DNA of 64,000 bases from Bacteroidales bacterium (lineage in GTDB: Bacteria > Bacteroidota > Bacteroidia > Bacteroidales > F082), in NCBI GenBank assembly GCA_017460915.1, contig JAFUAA010000047.1, positions 27,170-91,169 on the forward strand, read 5' to 3'. The translations under genes and the position numbers were made by a program. The number at the start of each line of letters is the position of its first letter. Position 1 is the stretch's first letter. The notes below the pieces were generated by a model. That model was not told where the DNA came from and searched no databases. It saw only the letters and a program-made list of their open reading frames with translations. Below are positions 17,140 to 26,133 of this stretch, one piece after another.

Positions 17140-17180
17140 CACTCTTCTTTTTCAAAGAAAAAATCGAACCTTATTACACC

Positions 17181-18260
17181 ATGAAGAAGATATTTGTCAT
17201 CCTGATTTGTTTTCTATTCTCGTCGGTAGCCTTTGCGCAGGACAACAATGGCTTTTTTGGCCGCATGAAAGAAAGATTTGTCGTTCACGATACCGTATAT
17301 ATATACATCCACGACAACGACACCATCGTTAATGTGGAAGACGACGAAGAGGATGATGAGGAAGAAGATGAAGAGTTTTCGGAAGGCATCGCCATTCCCG
17401 TCGACACCCTCAGCACAGCCGATCGTTACTGCAAGGTGGTGCTCTTCGACAACGGCACGTGGTTATACTACAATATTGAGAAACCCGACATCCCCGACTC
17501 TTTGAGCTACGACCACTGGGATACGCAGACCGTGCACAGCTACCGCGACGTGGCCTTGAAAGACCTGCCCGATGAGGTGGTGTTGCGGCTTGTCGACTCG
17601 GTTCACCGCTGGTGTATCCCCTACTCGGGTCCTGTCACCTCTCAGTTTAAAATCAGATGGCACCGTCCTCACCGTGGCGTCGACATCGCGTTGCACATTG
17701 GCGACGTGGTGTATGCCGCTTTCGACGGCATCGTGCGTGTTGCCCTGCCCACCTCCATGACCGGAGGCTATGGCAACGTACTCGTCATCCGCCATGCGAA
17801 CGGCTTGGAAACCTATTACGGGCACCTCTCAAAGTATATCGTCAAAAGCGGCGACGTCGTCAAGGCCGGCGAAGCCATCGGCTATGGTGGCTCGACAGGA
17901 CGCTCCACTGGACCTCACCTCCACTTCGAGACCCGCTACATGGGACAGTCGTTCGACCCCGAGCGCATCTTCGACTTCGAGAACGGCACCCTGCGCGACG
18001 AGGTGTTCGTACTGAAAAAGCACTATTTCAGCATCAACTCTCACTATGGACAGACTGACCAACAGTCGCTCAACGCATCGAAGAAGACACCTCAAGACAA
18101 CAGCACCAAATCGAAAAAGGCCTATTACACCGTGAAGAAAGGCGACACCTTGGGCAAAATCGCCCAGAAGCATGGCACTACAATCAAAAAGCTATGCCAA
18201 CTGAACGGCATCCGCCAAAACAAAGTGTTGCAAATCGGCCAACGGTTGAGAGTGAAATAA
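17181..18260 (+). CDS. secreted M23 metallopeptidase with C-terminal LysM
   Basis: 359 residues. Signal peptide MKKIFVILICFLFSSVAFAQ. A very acidic stretch lies at about 53-72 (VEDDEEDDEEEDEEFSEG). The LytM/M23 domain spans about 165-265: RPHRGVDIALHIGD (HxxxD zinc ligands), GYGNVLVIRHANGLETYYGH and TGPHLHFE (HxH). A LysM repeat closes the protein (YYTVKKGDTLGKIAQKHGT, IKKLCQLNGI, LQIGQRLRVK). It should cut or remodel peptidoglycan crosslinks in the periplasm, anchored by LysM. The acidic patch could bind calcium or keep a linker extended. The gene is monocistronic with its own promoter and terminator. Confidence 0.9.
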   Translation: MKKIFVILICFLFSSVAFAQDNNGFFGRMKERFVVHDTVYIYIHDNDTIVNVEDDEEDDEEEDEEFSEGIAIPVDTLSTADRYCKVVLFDNGTWLYYNIEKPDIPDSLSYDHWDTQTVHSYRDVALKDLPDEVVLRLVDSVHRWCIPYSGPVTSQFKIRWHRPHRGVDIALHIGDVVYAAFDGIVRVALPTSMTGGYGNVLVIRHANGLETYYGHLSKYIVKSGDVVKAGEAIGYGGSTGRSTGPHLHFETRYMGQSFDPERIFDFENGTLRDEVFVLKKHYFSINSHYGQTDQQSLNASKKTPQDNSTKSKKAYYTVKKGDTLGKIAQKHGTTIKKLCQLNGIRQNKVLQIGQRLRVK

Positions 18261-18266
18261 GAACAA

Positions 18267-18295
18267 AAAACGCGAGGTTTTGAACCTCGCGTTTT
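18267..18295. terminator. bidirectional terminator
   Basis: Stem AAAACGCGAGGTT / AACCTCGCGTTTT around TTG, with A and T tracts on both sides. It lies between the convergent M23 and lysS genes. Confidence 0.9.
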
Positions 18296-18297
18296 GT

Positions 18298-20013
18298 TTA
18301 AGCCTGCAACCAGGCTTCGACATCTTCCAACTGCAAAGCTGGAATATCCAATTTGTTCTTCTTTCGCAATCCGTTCAGCTTCTCGCGCAAGCCGGAAGGT
18401 TTCTCGGCCTTCAGTTGCTCGACGGTGTTGTAGCCGTTGCTGAGCAGCAAAGTCGCCCAAGTCTCGGCCATGCCCAAGGCCATGAAGTCTTCCTTCGTAG
18501 CATTCTTCACTACCTTTTCGGGACGCATCATCGGGAACAAAAGCACTTCTTGGATGGTTGTCTGACCCGTCAAAAGCATCACGAAACGGTCGATGCCGAT
18601 GCCCATACCTGAGGTCGGCGGCATACCGTATTCGAGGGCGCGCAGGAAGTCCTGGTCGATGAACATGGCTTCGTCGTCGCCGCGCTCGCTGAGTTTCATC
18701 TGTTCCTCGAAGCGGGCACGCTGGTCGATGGGGTCGTTCAGCTCGGTATAGGCATTGGCCAATTCCTTGCCGTTCACCATCAGCTCGAAGCGCTCGGTGA
18801 GTTCGGGGTTGTTGCGGTGACGCTTGCAGAGCGGCGACATCTCGACAGGATAATCCGTGATGAACGTCGGCTGGATGTAAGTGCCTTCGCACTTCTCGCC
18901 AAAGATTTCATCAATCAGTTTGCCCTTGCCCATCGAGGCGTCCACCTCAATGCCGAGTTGCTTGCACACCTCACGCAGTTGTGCCTCGTCCATACCCGTG
19001 ATGTCGATGCCGGTCTTCTCCTTGATGGAGTCAATCATCGTGATGCGCTTGAAGGGACGTTTGAAGCAGATTTCGTTGTCACCCACCTTCACCGTGTCGG
19101 TGCCCAGCACCTCCGTAACGGCGCGTTCAATCATAGCCTCGGTGTAGTCCATCATCCAAAGGTAGTCCTTGTAGGCCACATAGATTTCCAGACCCGTGAA
19201 CTCGGGGTTGTGGGTGCGGTCCATGCCTTCGTTGCGGAAGTTGCGCGAGAACTCGTACACGCCCTCGAAGCCGCCCACGATGAGGCGCTTCAGGTAAAGC
19301 TCGTCGGCGATGCGGAGGTACATCGGGATGTCCAAGGCATTGTGGTGCGTGATGAAGGGACGCGCCGTGGCTCCGCCAGGAATGGCTTGCAGCACAGGCG
19401 TTTCCACCTCAAGGTAGCCGCTCTCGTTGAAGAAACGGCGGATGCTGTCGATGATGCGGGTGCGGGTGATGAAGATGTCCTTCACCTTGTCGTTCACCAC
19501 GAGGTCGACGTAACGCATACGGTAGCGCAGCTCGGGGTCGTTGAACTCGTCGTATTTCACACCGTCCTTCTCCTTGACAATGGGCAGCGGGCGCAGGCTC
19601 TTGCTCAACACGGTCATTTCCTTGACGTGCACCGAGATTTCGCCCATCTGCGTGCGGAAGGCGAAGCCTTTCACGCCGATGAAGTCGCCGATGTCCAAAA
19701 GGCGCTTGAACACCGTGTTATATAAGGTCTTGTCCTCGTCGGGGCAAATCTCGTCGCGTTTGACATAGAGTTGGATGCGGCCTTTCGAGTCCTGCAGCTC
19801 GCAGAACGAGGCGGCGCCCATGATGCGGCGGCTCATGATGCGGCCCGCGAGGGTGACCTCCTGGAATGGGTCGGGATTGTTGTCGTCGAATTGGTTGAGG
19901 ATGTCCGTGGTGAACACATTCACGGGGAACGCGGCCTGCGGATACGGGTTGATGCCGAGCTTGTAGAGTTCGGCCAACGAATTTCTTCTGATTTGTTCCT
20001 GTTCGCTTAACAT
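18298..20013 (-). CDS. lysS: lysyl-tRNA synthetase, class II
   Basis: 571 residues from [20 protein letters not shown]. The upstream frame extension to 20034 overlaps the -7 box, so it is not translated. An OB-fold anticodon-binding domain occupies about 50-160 ([20 protein letters not shown]). The class II core has motif 2 in [20 protein letters not shown] and motif 3 in [15 protein letters not shown]. It charges tRNA-Lys in the cytoplasm. A C-terminal extension of about 70 residues after the core ([36 protein letters not shown]) looks like a helix-hairpin domain, typical of Bacteroidetes LysRS. Confidence 0.96.
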   Translation of the reverse strand: MLSEQEQIRRNSLAELYKLGINPYPQAAFPVNVFTTDILNQFDDNNPDPFQEVTLAGRIMSRRIMGAASFCELQDSKGRIQLYVKRDEICPDEDKTLYNTVFKRLLDIGDFIGVKGFAFRTQMGEISVHVKEMTVLSKSLRPLPIVKEKDGVKYDEFNDPELRYRMRYVDLVVNDKVKDIFITRTRIIDSIRRFFNESGYLEVETPVLQAIPGGATARPFITHHNALDIPMYLRIADELYLKRLIVGGFEGVYEFSRNFRNEGMDRTHNPEFTGLEIYVAYKDYLWMMDYTEAMIERAVTEVLGTDTVKVGDNEICFKRPFKRITMIDSIKEKTGIDITGMDEAQLREVCKQLGIEVDASMGKGKLIDEIFGEKCEGTYIQPTFITDYPVEMSPLCKRHRNNPELTERFELMVNGKELANAYTELNDPIDQRARFEEQMKLSERGDDEAMFIDQDFLRALEYGMPPTSGMGIGIDRFVMLLTGQTTIQEVLLFPMMRPEKVVKNATKEDFMALGMAETWATLLLSNGYNTVEQLKAEKPSGLREKLNGLRKKNKLDIPALQLEDVEAWLQA

Positions 20014-20031
20014 GATACTTGTATTTTGCTG

Positions 20032-20039
20032 CAAAGGTA
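20032..20039 (-). promoter_or_regulatory. -7 box for lysS
   Basis: TACCTTTG on the minus strand, 18 bases before the ATG at 20013. It determines the start codon. Confidence 0.75.
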
Positions 20040-20069
20040 CAAAAAGGGATTGAAACCAAATGAAAAAAA

Positions 20070-20094
20070 TCGGACAACCTATTAAGTTGCCCGA
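20070..20094 (-). terminator. terminator of the DUF1573-WG gene
   Basis: Stem TCGGGCAAC / GTTGTCCGA on the minus strand followed by TTTTTTT, between the gene ending at 20142 and the lysS promoter. Confidence 0.75.
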
Positions 20095-20141
20095 CCTTTT
20101 TCCAGCGTTTATTTACTGGATAAGAAAATAAAGAAAGTGAA

Positions 20142-21071
20142 TTATTTTAATTGTAGTTTTTTATAGTAAGCATCTGTTACCTCCGAAACTTCTTTGTATT
20201 CGAAAGGTATAATGATGGTTTTGCCATTATTGTCAATCACACCCCACTTTCCATTCTTCTTAGCAAATAATGCTTGCGTTAATATATCCGGAATTAAATC
20301 TTCATATTCGAACGGAATAATTACTGTGTTGTTTTCCATATCAACTTCTCCCCATTTTCCTCCTTTTTTGGCAATTCCTCTTTTCAAGGCTTGTGTGAGT
20401 AGATGAATTTCTTCATATTCAAAAGGAATGACTACCTTGTTTTTCTTATTTATTACGCCCCATTTTCCTGCTTTTTTAACCCATCCACTCTTCTCCTCAA
20501 GATCGAATTCCTCATCATATTCACAAGGAATATAAATATGGCCTGTTTCGTTGGCTGCGCCCCATTTTCCATGTTTCTTAAGCTGAAAATCGCCGTGACT
20601 GTTTTTCTGAATCTTCTCATATTCAACAGGAATGATTATCTTTCCATTATCGTCTTCCATCCCAAATTGGCCGTTTTGAGTTATGACTTTTACTCCTTGT
20701 CCTGCATCCAACACTTTCCCTTTTACTCTCAAAGTAACTTGAGGAGAACTCTTGGCGTTTGAAAGCACGGTTACAGTTCTGTTTATTTGACCCGACCGAT
20801 TAGTCTTATACTCTACCTTAATTGTGCCATTTTTCCCTGGCATTATTGGCTCTTTAGGCCAAGAAAATGGTATGGTGCATCCACAACTTGATTTGGGCTT
20901 CTGTACGATTAGCGGTTCCGTCCCCGTATTTGTAAAGACAAAATCAAAAACCGCAGGATCATTGTAATTCACCATACCAAAATCGTGCTCAATGGTTTCA
21001 AACTTAATCTCTTGCCCAAAGCCACAAAGAAACCATCCCGTGGCGAGCAAAACCAATAGTGCTTTTTTCAT
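20142..21071 (-). CDS. exported DUF1573 - WG-repeat fusion protein
   Basis: 309 residues. Signal peptide MKKALLVLLATGWFLCGFGQ. Residues about 22-120 form a DUF1573/ASPM-like Ig domain (EHDFGMVNYNDPAVFDFVFT, PLIVQKPKSSCGCTIPFSWP, IKVEYKTNRSGQINRTVTV). The remainder consists of five WG/KWG repeats: NGQFGMEDDNGKIIIPVEYE, HGKWGAANETG, AGKWGVINKKNKVVIPFEYE, GGKWGEVDMENN, NGKWGVIDNNGKTIIIPFEY. Both modules occur separately in many Bacteroidota envelope proteins; joined, they suggest a surface or periplasmic binding protein of unknown ligand. It has a structured leader of nearly 290 nt, noted separately. Confidence 0.8.
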   Translation of the reverse strand: MKKALLVLLATGWFLCGFGQEIKFETIEHDFGMVNYNDPAVFDFVFTNTGTEPLIVQKPKSSCGCTIPFSWPKEPIMPGKNGTIKVEYKTNRSGQINRTVTVLSNAKSSPQVTLRVKGKVLDAGQGVKVITQNGQFGMEDDNGKIIIPVEYEKIQKNSHGDFQLKKHGKWGAANETGHIYIPCEYDEEFDLEEKSGWVKKAGKWGVINKKNKVVIPFEYEEIHLLTQALKRGIAKKGGKWGEVDMENNTVIIPFEYEDLIPDILTQALFAKKNGKWGVIDNNGKTIIIPFEYKEVSEVTDAYYKKLQLK

Positions 21072-21181
21072 TTTCTTTTACCCTAAATACGTGTCGGGCG
21101 CAACCTTTAAGTTTTTTCCTCTCCAGCACCTCAAAAGGATGAGTTTATTCCATAGAAGCGTGGCACTGATACACTACTTCT

Positions 21182-21301
21182 TCGAATGGAGGTCGTGAGA
21201 ATTACCTTAAAATGCAGAATGTAATAATCAGCCCACGCTAAAAGCGCGAACCTATTACACTCACTTGCATTTTAATTCGGAATTTCTCACGTTCCCATTC
21301 G
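21182..21301 (-). ncRNA. candidate long-hairpin RNA (6S-like) or structured leader
   Basis: The arms 21182-21226 and 21253-21301 form a long imperfect inverted repeat. Matching blocks are CGAATGG, CGTGAGAA, TTAAAATGCA and TGTAATA with their complements, around a loop containing CGCTAAAAGCG. Short outer pairs (GAAGCG / CGCTTC near 21322 and 21157) could extend it. A good minus-strand promoter lies at 21367-21395. The rod-like shape with internal bulges recalls 6S RNA, known in Bacteroidales as a structured RNA class. It could instead be the 5-prime leader of the DUF1573-WG gene or a small mobile hairpin element. Confidence 0.4.
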
Positions 21302-21366
21302 CAAGTCGAGCATAACGCTTCGTGTTCCATTATGTCTGCGACATAACATGTCGCAAAAGAACGGTG

Positions 21367-21395
21367 CAAATATACAACTTTTTTGAACAAGCAAA
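21367..21395 (-). promoter_or_regulatory. promoter for the hairpin RNA/leader
   Basis: On the minus strand TTTG (21395-21392), a 17-bp spacer and TATATTTG (21374-21367) match the Bacteroidota consensus. It is the only good box upstream of the gene at 20142-21071. Confidence 0.6.
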
Positions 21396-21415
21396 GCATT
21401 TAGGAGAAAAATGTA

Positions 21416-21423
21416 TATTTTTG
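21416..21423 (+). promoter_or_regulatory. -7 box for the DUF5674-holB operon
   Basis: TATTTTTG, 27 bases before the ATG at 21451. Confidence 0.65.
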
Positions 21424-21450
21424 CACTCGTAAACAAAACAAGCACTAATT

Positions 21451-21789
21451 ATGAGAATCATATCCCAACCCATCGAAAGAAGCGAGCTGGAGACCATGCT
21501 ACCAGGCTATTTCGGCGACATGATTAAAGCTGTTGTTGATGTGCAAAAGGCAATTATCGGTTTGGATGCCGAACTACATGCCGACATTGAGAAAGAACTG
21601 CTCCAGCAAGGCTCAGAGCAAGCTGATCTTTGGGGTATCAACCTTTATCCCGAAATGGAGGGTGAGGACTTTATAGAGTTTGACTCGCTCATCAACATTC
21701 GTCCCTATCAAGGCAACCGTAGCCGCGATGTCCAAGACCCCGAAACCCGTAAGCGTATCATAGAAGTCGTAAACCAGCTAATATCATGA
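21451..21789 (+). CDS. DUF5674 family protein
   Basis: 112 residues with the features I associate with DUF5674: MIKAVVDVQKAIIGLDAELH ADIEKELL, then EQADLWGINLYP and the C-terminal SLINIRPYQGNRSRDVQDPE. It is a small cytoplasmic alpha/beta protein of unknown function. It is first in a tight operon, overlapping the next gene by ATGA and followed by the clamp-loader subunit gene. Confidence 0.7.
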   Translation: MRIISQPIERSELETMLPGYFGDMIKAVVDVQKAIIGLDAELHADIEKELLQQGSEQADLWGINLYPEMEGEDFIEFDSLINIRPYQGNRSRDVQDPETRKRIIEVVNQLIS

Positions 21790-22106
21790 GCAACTATCAA
21801 CACACAGAGTTGGCCGCCAGACGCTGGGCTACAATGACTTTGGCCGAACAAATGTTGAACATCGGCAGCGAAGTGTCGCGAGCCAACCGCTGGCAAAGCA
21901 AAGGTAACATGGAACAATGCCACCGTGCCGCCGATCGCGCCCTCGAACTGCTCTCACTCACCATCAACGCGCAACTTGGGAAACACGACCTGGGCGAATT
22001 CTGCCGATTGTATGAAGTTCTCGCCGATTGCTATTACGGAGACAATATTTACCAAACCGACCCCGTCAAACTTCAACGGTATTTTGACGTGTTCTATCAG
22101 CAATAA
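21786..22106 (+). CDS. small helical protein of unknown function
   Basis: 106 residues, no signal peptide, apparently all helical (LAARRWATMTLAEQMLNIGS, CHRAADRALELLSLTINAQL, LGEFCRLYEVLADCYYGD). I do not recognise a named family. The overlap with the DUF5674 gene and the 3-bp gap to the delta-prime gene indicate co-translation. A helical-bundle partner of the DUF5674 protein would be reasonable but is not shown by the sequence. Confidence 0.6.
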   Translation: MSNYQHTELAARRWATMTLAEQMLNIGSEVSRANRWQSKGNMEQCHRAADRALELLSLTINAQLGKHDLGEFCRLYEVLADCYYGDNIYQTDPVKLQRYFDVFYQQ

Positions 22107-22109
22107 ACC

Positions 22110-23243
22110 ATGCAATTCAAAAACATCATCGGCCAGGGAGCCATCAAACAAAGGCTCATCGCGAGCGTGCGCGACAATCATGTCTCTCACGCTCAGCTCT
22201 TTTTGGGGCCTACCGGAAGCGGCAAGCTACCGCTGGCCTTGGCCTATGCGCAATATATCCTCTGCCCCAACCGCACCGAGACCGACAGCTGCGGCGTGTG
22301 CCCCACTTGCCAAAAGATGCAGAAGCTGGTGCATCCCGACCTGCACTTCGTTGTGCCCACGGCGACCACCAAAAAAGTGAAAAGCAACCCCGAGTCGGAT
22401 TTGTTCATGGAAGAATGGCGCGACTATGTCATTCAGAATCAGGGCTACGTCGATACTTCAAGCTGGTATTCCTTCCTTGATGTGGAGAACAAGCAGGGCT
22501 ACATGTCGGTGCGCGACGCGGCCTCGTTGCTGCGCAAGCTCAGCATGAAATCCTACGAGGGCGAATACAAAATAGCCATCATCTGGATGGCCGAGAAGAT
22601 GCGCGTCGACACGGCCAACAAACTGCTGAAACTGCTTGAAGAACCGCCCGAGAAAACTGTTTTCTTGCTTATCGCTGAGGATTCCGAAGAATTGTTGGCC
22701 ACCATCAAGTCGAGGACGGCCTTGGTGAAGATTCCAGCCATCGAGACGACGGCCATTGAGTCGGCACTGCAAACACGCCTCGGCTGCGACCCACAACAAG
22801 CCCACGACGCGGCCATGATTTCGGAAGGCAACTGGCTGAATGCCTGCCACTTCGTGAAGGAATCGGAAGACCGCAAGTTTTTCTTCACCACCTTCCAGCA
22901 ATGGATGCGCCTCTGCTTCAAGGCGGCCTATCCCGAACTGATTGACTTCTCGGCCAACGTGAAAACCCTTGGTCGCGAAAAGCAGAAAGAACTGTTGGAC
23001 TACGGCCTGCGCATTATCCGTAACTCGTTGCTTTTCAACAATAACCTAGCTGAAATCGTCATGCTTCCCGATGACGAGAAGAAGTTCAATTCCAACTTCT
23101 CGCCGTTCGTCAGCCCTGCCAATTTGGCCGAAATCGCTGGACTCTTCGAGGAGGCCATCCGCCAAATCGAGCGCAACGGCAACGCACAAATCATCTTCAC
23201 CGACGTAGGTTTCAAGATGATTGGGCTTTTGAAGAAGAAATAA
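22110..23243 (+). CDS. holB: DNA polymerase III delta-prime subunit (clamp loader)
   Basis: 377 residues, AAA+ clamp-loader fold. Walker A is LFLGPTGSGKLPLALAYA. A Cys cluster (CPNRTETDSCGVCPTC) is the zinc-binding site of clamp-loader subunits. KIAIIWMAEKMRVDTANKLL KLLEEPPEKT is the sensor/Walker B region shared by delta-prime and gamma/tau. IKSRTALVKIPAI is an SRC-like motif: here SRT, without the Cys usual in gamma. The C-terminal helical collar region follows. With the other loader subunits it places the sliding clamp on DNA. The Walker A Lys is kept even though delta-prime is usually inactive. Confidence 0.85.
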   Translation: MQFKNIIGQGAIKQRLIASVRDNHVSHAQLFLGPTGSGKLPLALAYAQYILCPNRTETDSCGVCPTCQKMQKLVHPDLHFVVPTATTKKVKSNPESDLFMEEWRDYVIQNQGYVDTSSWYSFLDVENKQGYMSVRDAASLLRKLSMKSYEGEYKIAIIWMAEKMRVDTANKLLKLLEEPPEKTVFLLIAEDSEELLATIKSRTALVKIPAIETTAIESALQTRLGCDPQQAHDAAMISEGNWLNACHFVKESEDRKFFFTTFQQWMRLCFKAAYPELIDFSANVKTLGREKQKELLDYGLRIIRNSLLFNNNLAEIVMLPDDEKKFNSNFSPFVSPANLAEIAGLFEEAIRQIERNGNAQIIFTDVGFKMIGLLKKK

Positions 23244-23250
23244 GAAAGCC

Positions 23251-24348
23251 TTATTCGTAGACCTCGACATGCCCTATCTCGAACTGGATAGGATGCCCTG
23301 CCTCGTAGTAGCGCACGTCGTGCAGCACCTTGTCGAAGACATAGTTCTGAATCAGCACGAAGTCTTTTCCTTCATTAATTAGCGCATACATTCGGTCGCG
23401 GTCCACGTCGCCCAACTCGCCGCCAATGTCGGTCACGCCATTCAGCACGAGTTTCTTATAGGTCCTCATGTCGAGGGTATTCCCCTCCTTGGTCGTCAGC
23501 GTAACATAATGCAGATAAGGCGATTGGGTGATGGAATCAATGCGCTCTTGCGGCAAGGTGTTATTGAACAAAGCCTCGAAGCGTAGGTCGCTGAACGACG
23601 ACAGCATATTGATGACCTTCAACGTGTCGTAAGGCAATTCCATGTTATCAGAGAGCCGCGTGAGTTTGTATTGGTGCTTGCCCATGTTGTCGATGCGGAA
23701 ACTGCCCTCGGGGTCTTCGTTGAACTCGACACTGACCGACTGGATGTCGGCCAATGTCTCATGGAAGATGGTATGGTCGCGCCAATCGTCGGGTATGGCG
23801 GTGAATCGCGTGGTAATGAATCCACGGAAACTAGGGATATAGACGATATAAGCCTTGTCGGCGCCTTCCTTCAGCATGAATGTTCCGCTGCTGTCCATCG
23901 TAGCGTCACCCACATAAAAGACTTTGGTTCGCTTCTCGTGGTAGAGCAGCTTGATTTTGTCGAACAAATTGATGCGAGGCACCATCTGATACACCTCCAC
24001 TTTAGTGCTCTGCGTGGCCAACTGCTTGACGATATTGTCGTGGCTGGCCACCGAAACGGGCATCTTGACCCGAATCTTGTATAGGGTGGTCAGCAGATAA
24101 CTCACCTGCTTGGAATGGGCTTTGTAGGTGCCGTTAAGTGTCCAGCCGTTTTCCTGCCTTTCGAGCAGCGACTCCTGGTTGCGACGGTCGGCGAGATAAA
24201 CCTTCGTGACCGATGCCGTGTCCCAGACCTGGAAGTCGGACGACTCGCCTTGAATCGTCGAAAGGTAACGGTTGTTCCAAATCAGCACGCCTGCGATAAC
24301 GACCAAAAGGGCCGCGATGATGATAGTGATGCGGTTATTCTTTTTCAT
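23251..24348 (-). CDS. DUF4340 membrane-anchored protein of the GldFG locus
   Basis: 365 residues with an N-terminal membrane helix (ITIIIAALLVVIAGVLIW) and a long extracytoplasmic beta-rich part with DUF4340 features (FQVWDTASVTKVYL, GWTLNGTYKAHSKQVSYLL, FITTRFTAIPDDWRDHTI). DUF4340 proteins are commonly encoded behind GldG-type ABC transporter components. Here the gene overlaps the end of gldG by 14 bases, so it probably acts with the GldFG complex in the inner membrane. The exact function is unknown. Confidence 0.8.
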   Translation of the reverse strand: MKKNNRITIIIAALLVVIAGVLIWNNRYLSTIQGESSDFQVWDTASVTKVYLADRRNQESLLERQENGWTLNGTYKAHSKQVSYLLTTLYKIRVKMPVSVASHDNIVKQLATQSTKVEVYQMVPRINLFDKIKLLYHEKRTKVFYVGDATMDSSGTFMLKEGADKAYIVYIPSFRGFITTRFTAIPDDWRDHTIFHETLADIQSVSVEFNEDPEGSFRIDNMGKHQYKLTRLSDNMELPYDTLKVINMLSSFSDLRFEALFNNTLPQERIDSITQSPYLHYVTLTTKEGNTLDMRTYKKLVLNGVTDIGGELGDVDRDRMYALINEGKDFVLIQNYVFDKVLHDVRYYEAGHPIQFEIGHVEVYE

Positions 24349-26122
24349 TGTGTTCGATGTTTTTCTCAGAAGTGGATTTTTTGCTGTATGTCACCTTACG
24401 CAAGGCCGCCATGACAAAACCTAGGAAAACTATCAACAAGATTGGCACCAAAGTGTTGACAACCTGCCATTTCACACGCTGTTGGTTCACCTTGGTCGGA
24501 TCCAAAAGACGCACCTTCAACTCGCGCGAGCGGATGTCGATCAAGCCATCGCCATCAACGAGATAACCGATGGCATTCTCGATGAATTCCTTATTGGCAT
24601 AGGTGTTTTGCGTATATTGGTCATAGCCCAAAGGCAAGGGCCGGCGCGTACGGATATCGATCTGGTTGCGAATGATGTCGCCATCGGCCACCACAATCAT
24701 CGCCGTGGGCTTGCTTTCTTCCATGAAATCGGTGGCCTGGTCGTCGACGATTTCCTGGGGGATGCGGTTGGCATACAGCGACTGGAAACTACCTTTCAGC
24801 AGATAAGCCACATTCCTTCCCCTGGTGGTGAACATGCGTTGGTCGGGCGCCTGGCGCAGCATGGCCAAGGAAATGAAAACTGGCGCACCCGATACCTTCG
24901 TGTAATTTGACGTCTTGAGCAACGGAATCTGTTCGACGCCTATGGCCGAGGTGGTGGCCTCCATCGAGCTGACGAAATCGGCCTTGATGGAGTTCATGTT
25001 GCGCACCATAGGATGCTCGGATGCAGACTGCAACAAGGGGAAATAATACCAGCGGAAGAACTCCAGCTGGGCCTGACCCGCCATCTGTCCCGTTCGGACA
25101 GGCAAAGCGGCGCAGGTCAAATCGAGGAGCAGGTCGCGGTTGAGGCGCACACCGTATTTGAAGAGCATGTCGTCGAGGTTGAGGTCCTGCTCGATGCCGA
25201 TGGTCGATTCCTGACTTTGGAGACTGTCCATCGTGGCATAGACAGGCTCCACCATCCACAGCACCTTGCCGCCATGCATGATGTATTGGTCGATGAGGAA
25301 CTTGTCCTTCTCGCTGAAAGCCATCGTGGGTTTGGCTATGATGATGGCGTCAAACGACGGGAAAGCCTTCACGTCGCGTTCTTCGTCTTGCGTGCGATGA
25401 ATGAGTGCATCGATCTTGCCGTCAATTTCGAGGCGCACCACGTTGTAGTTCTGCGACAAAGTCTGGGCAATGTCGTAGACCTCCTGCTCACCCAATTCGC
25501 CGTGACCTTCGATGAAGGCAATGTTGGGTTTCATCAAGCGAGTCACTTTCTTCACGGCATCAATGAGGCGGAATTCGAGGTTCTGCATCGAGGCATTCAA
25601 GGCCTCCTCTGACGACTGACCTATCTGATTCTCAAGCAAATCAATGGCAATTTCGGTATTGTTGCGATAACTCACCAATGCTCCAGGCCAAATCACCATC
25701 TGCCTCGTCGAGCCGTCATTGTTCTTGTCCACCAGATTTGTTGGGTTCAAGCCTGACTGATACAACTGTTTGTAAATCTCGTTGCGCTCGTTGGCGTCGC
25801 TGCTTTCCGATGGGTTGATAAACTCATAATCAATGTATTTGCTGTAAGCGCGGAACTCGTCAAGCATTTCCTTGGTCTCACGGCGCAATTTCTTGAAACC
25901 AGCCGGAAAATCGCCGTCGAGATACACCTTGAAATACACGTAATCGTTCAAATCGTTGAGGATGTCCTTCGTCGTAGGCGACAGTGTGTAGCGTTTCTCG
26001 CTGGTCAAGTCGAAACGCGTGAACACATACGATCCGATCACGTTGACCAAAACCACAATCGCCACCGTGATGAGGAATGCGACTATCTGATTCTTCTTCA
26101 AATTCTTGCGTTTGTTTTCCAT
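24335..26122 (-). CDS. gldG: GldG, ABC-type auxiliary protein for gliding/secretion
   Basis: 595 residues from MENKRKNLKKNQIVAFLITV. An N-terminal helix anchors it, and a C-terminal helix (LVPILLIVFLGFVMAALRKV) ends the periplasmic part. The middle carries the GldG/ABC_transp_aux pattern: TLSPTTKDILNDLNDYVYFK, NEIYKQLYQSGLNPTNLVDK, NIAFIEGHGELGEQEVYDIA, IDQYIMHGGKVLWMVEPVYA. With GldF it forms the membrane part of an ABC complex needed for gliding motility in Flavobacterium; its role in non-gliding Bacteroidales is unclear. The ATPase GldA is not in this window. The start codon lies 11 bp after the gldF stop. Confidence 0.9.
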   Translation of the reverse strand: MENKRKNLKKNQIVAFLITVAIVVLVNVIGSYVFTRFDLTSEKRYTLSPTTKDILNDLNDYVYFKVYLDGDFPAGFKKLRRETKEMLDEFRAYSKYIDYEFINPSESSDANERNEIYKQLYQSGLNPTNLVDKNNDGSTRQMVIWPGALVSYRNNTEIAIDLLENQIGQSSEEALNASMQNLEFRLIDAVKKVTRLMKPNIAFIEGHGELGEQEVYDIAQTLSQNYNVVRLEIDGKIDALIHRTQDEERDVKAFPSFDAIIIAKPTMAFSEKDKFLIDQYIMHGGKVLWMVEPVYATMDSLQSQESTIGIEQDLNLDDMLFKYGVRLNRDLLLDLTCAALPVRTGQMAGQAQLEFFRWYYFPLLQSASEHPMVRNMNSIKADFVSSMEATTSAIGVEQIPLLKTSNYTKVSGAPVFISLAMLRQAPDQRMFTTRGRNVAYLLKGSFQSLYANRIPQEIVDDQATDFMEESKPTAMIVVADGDIIRNQIDIRTRRPLPLGYDQYTQNTYANKEFIENAIGYLVDGDGLIDIRSRELKVRLLDPTKVNQQRVKWQVVNTLVPILLIVFLGFVMAALRKVTYSKKSTSEKNIEHNEKE

Positions 26123-26133
26123 ACCCTTCCTCC

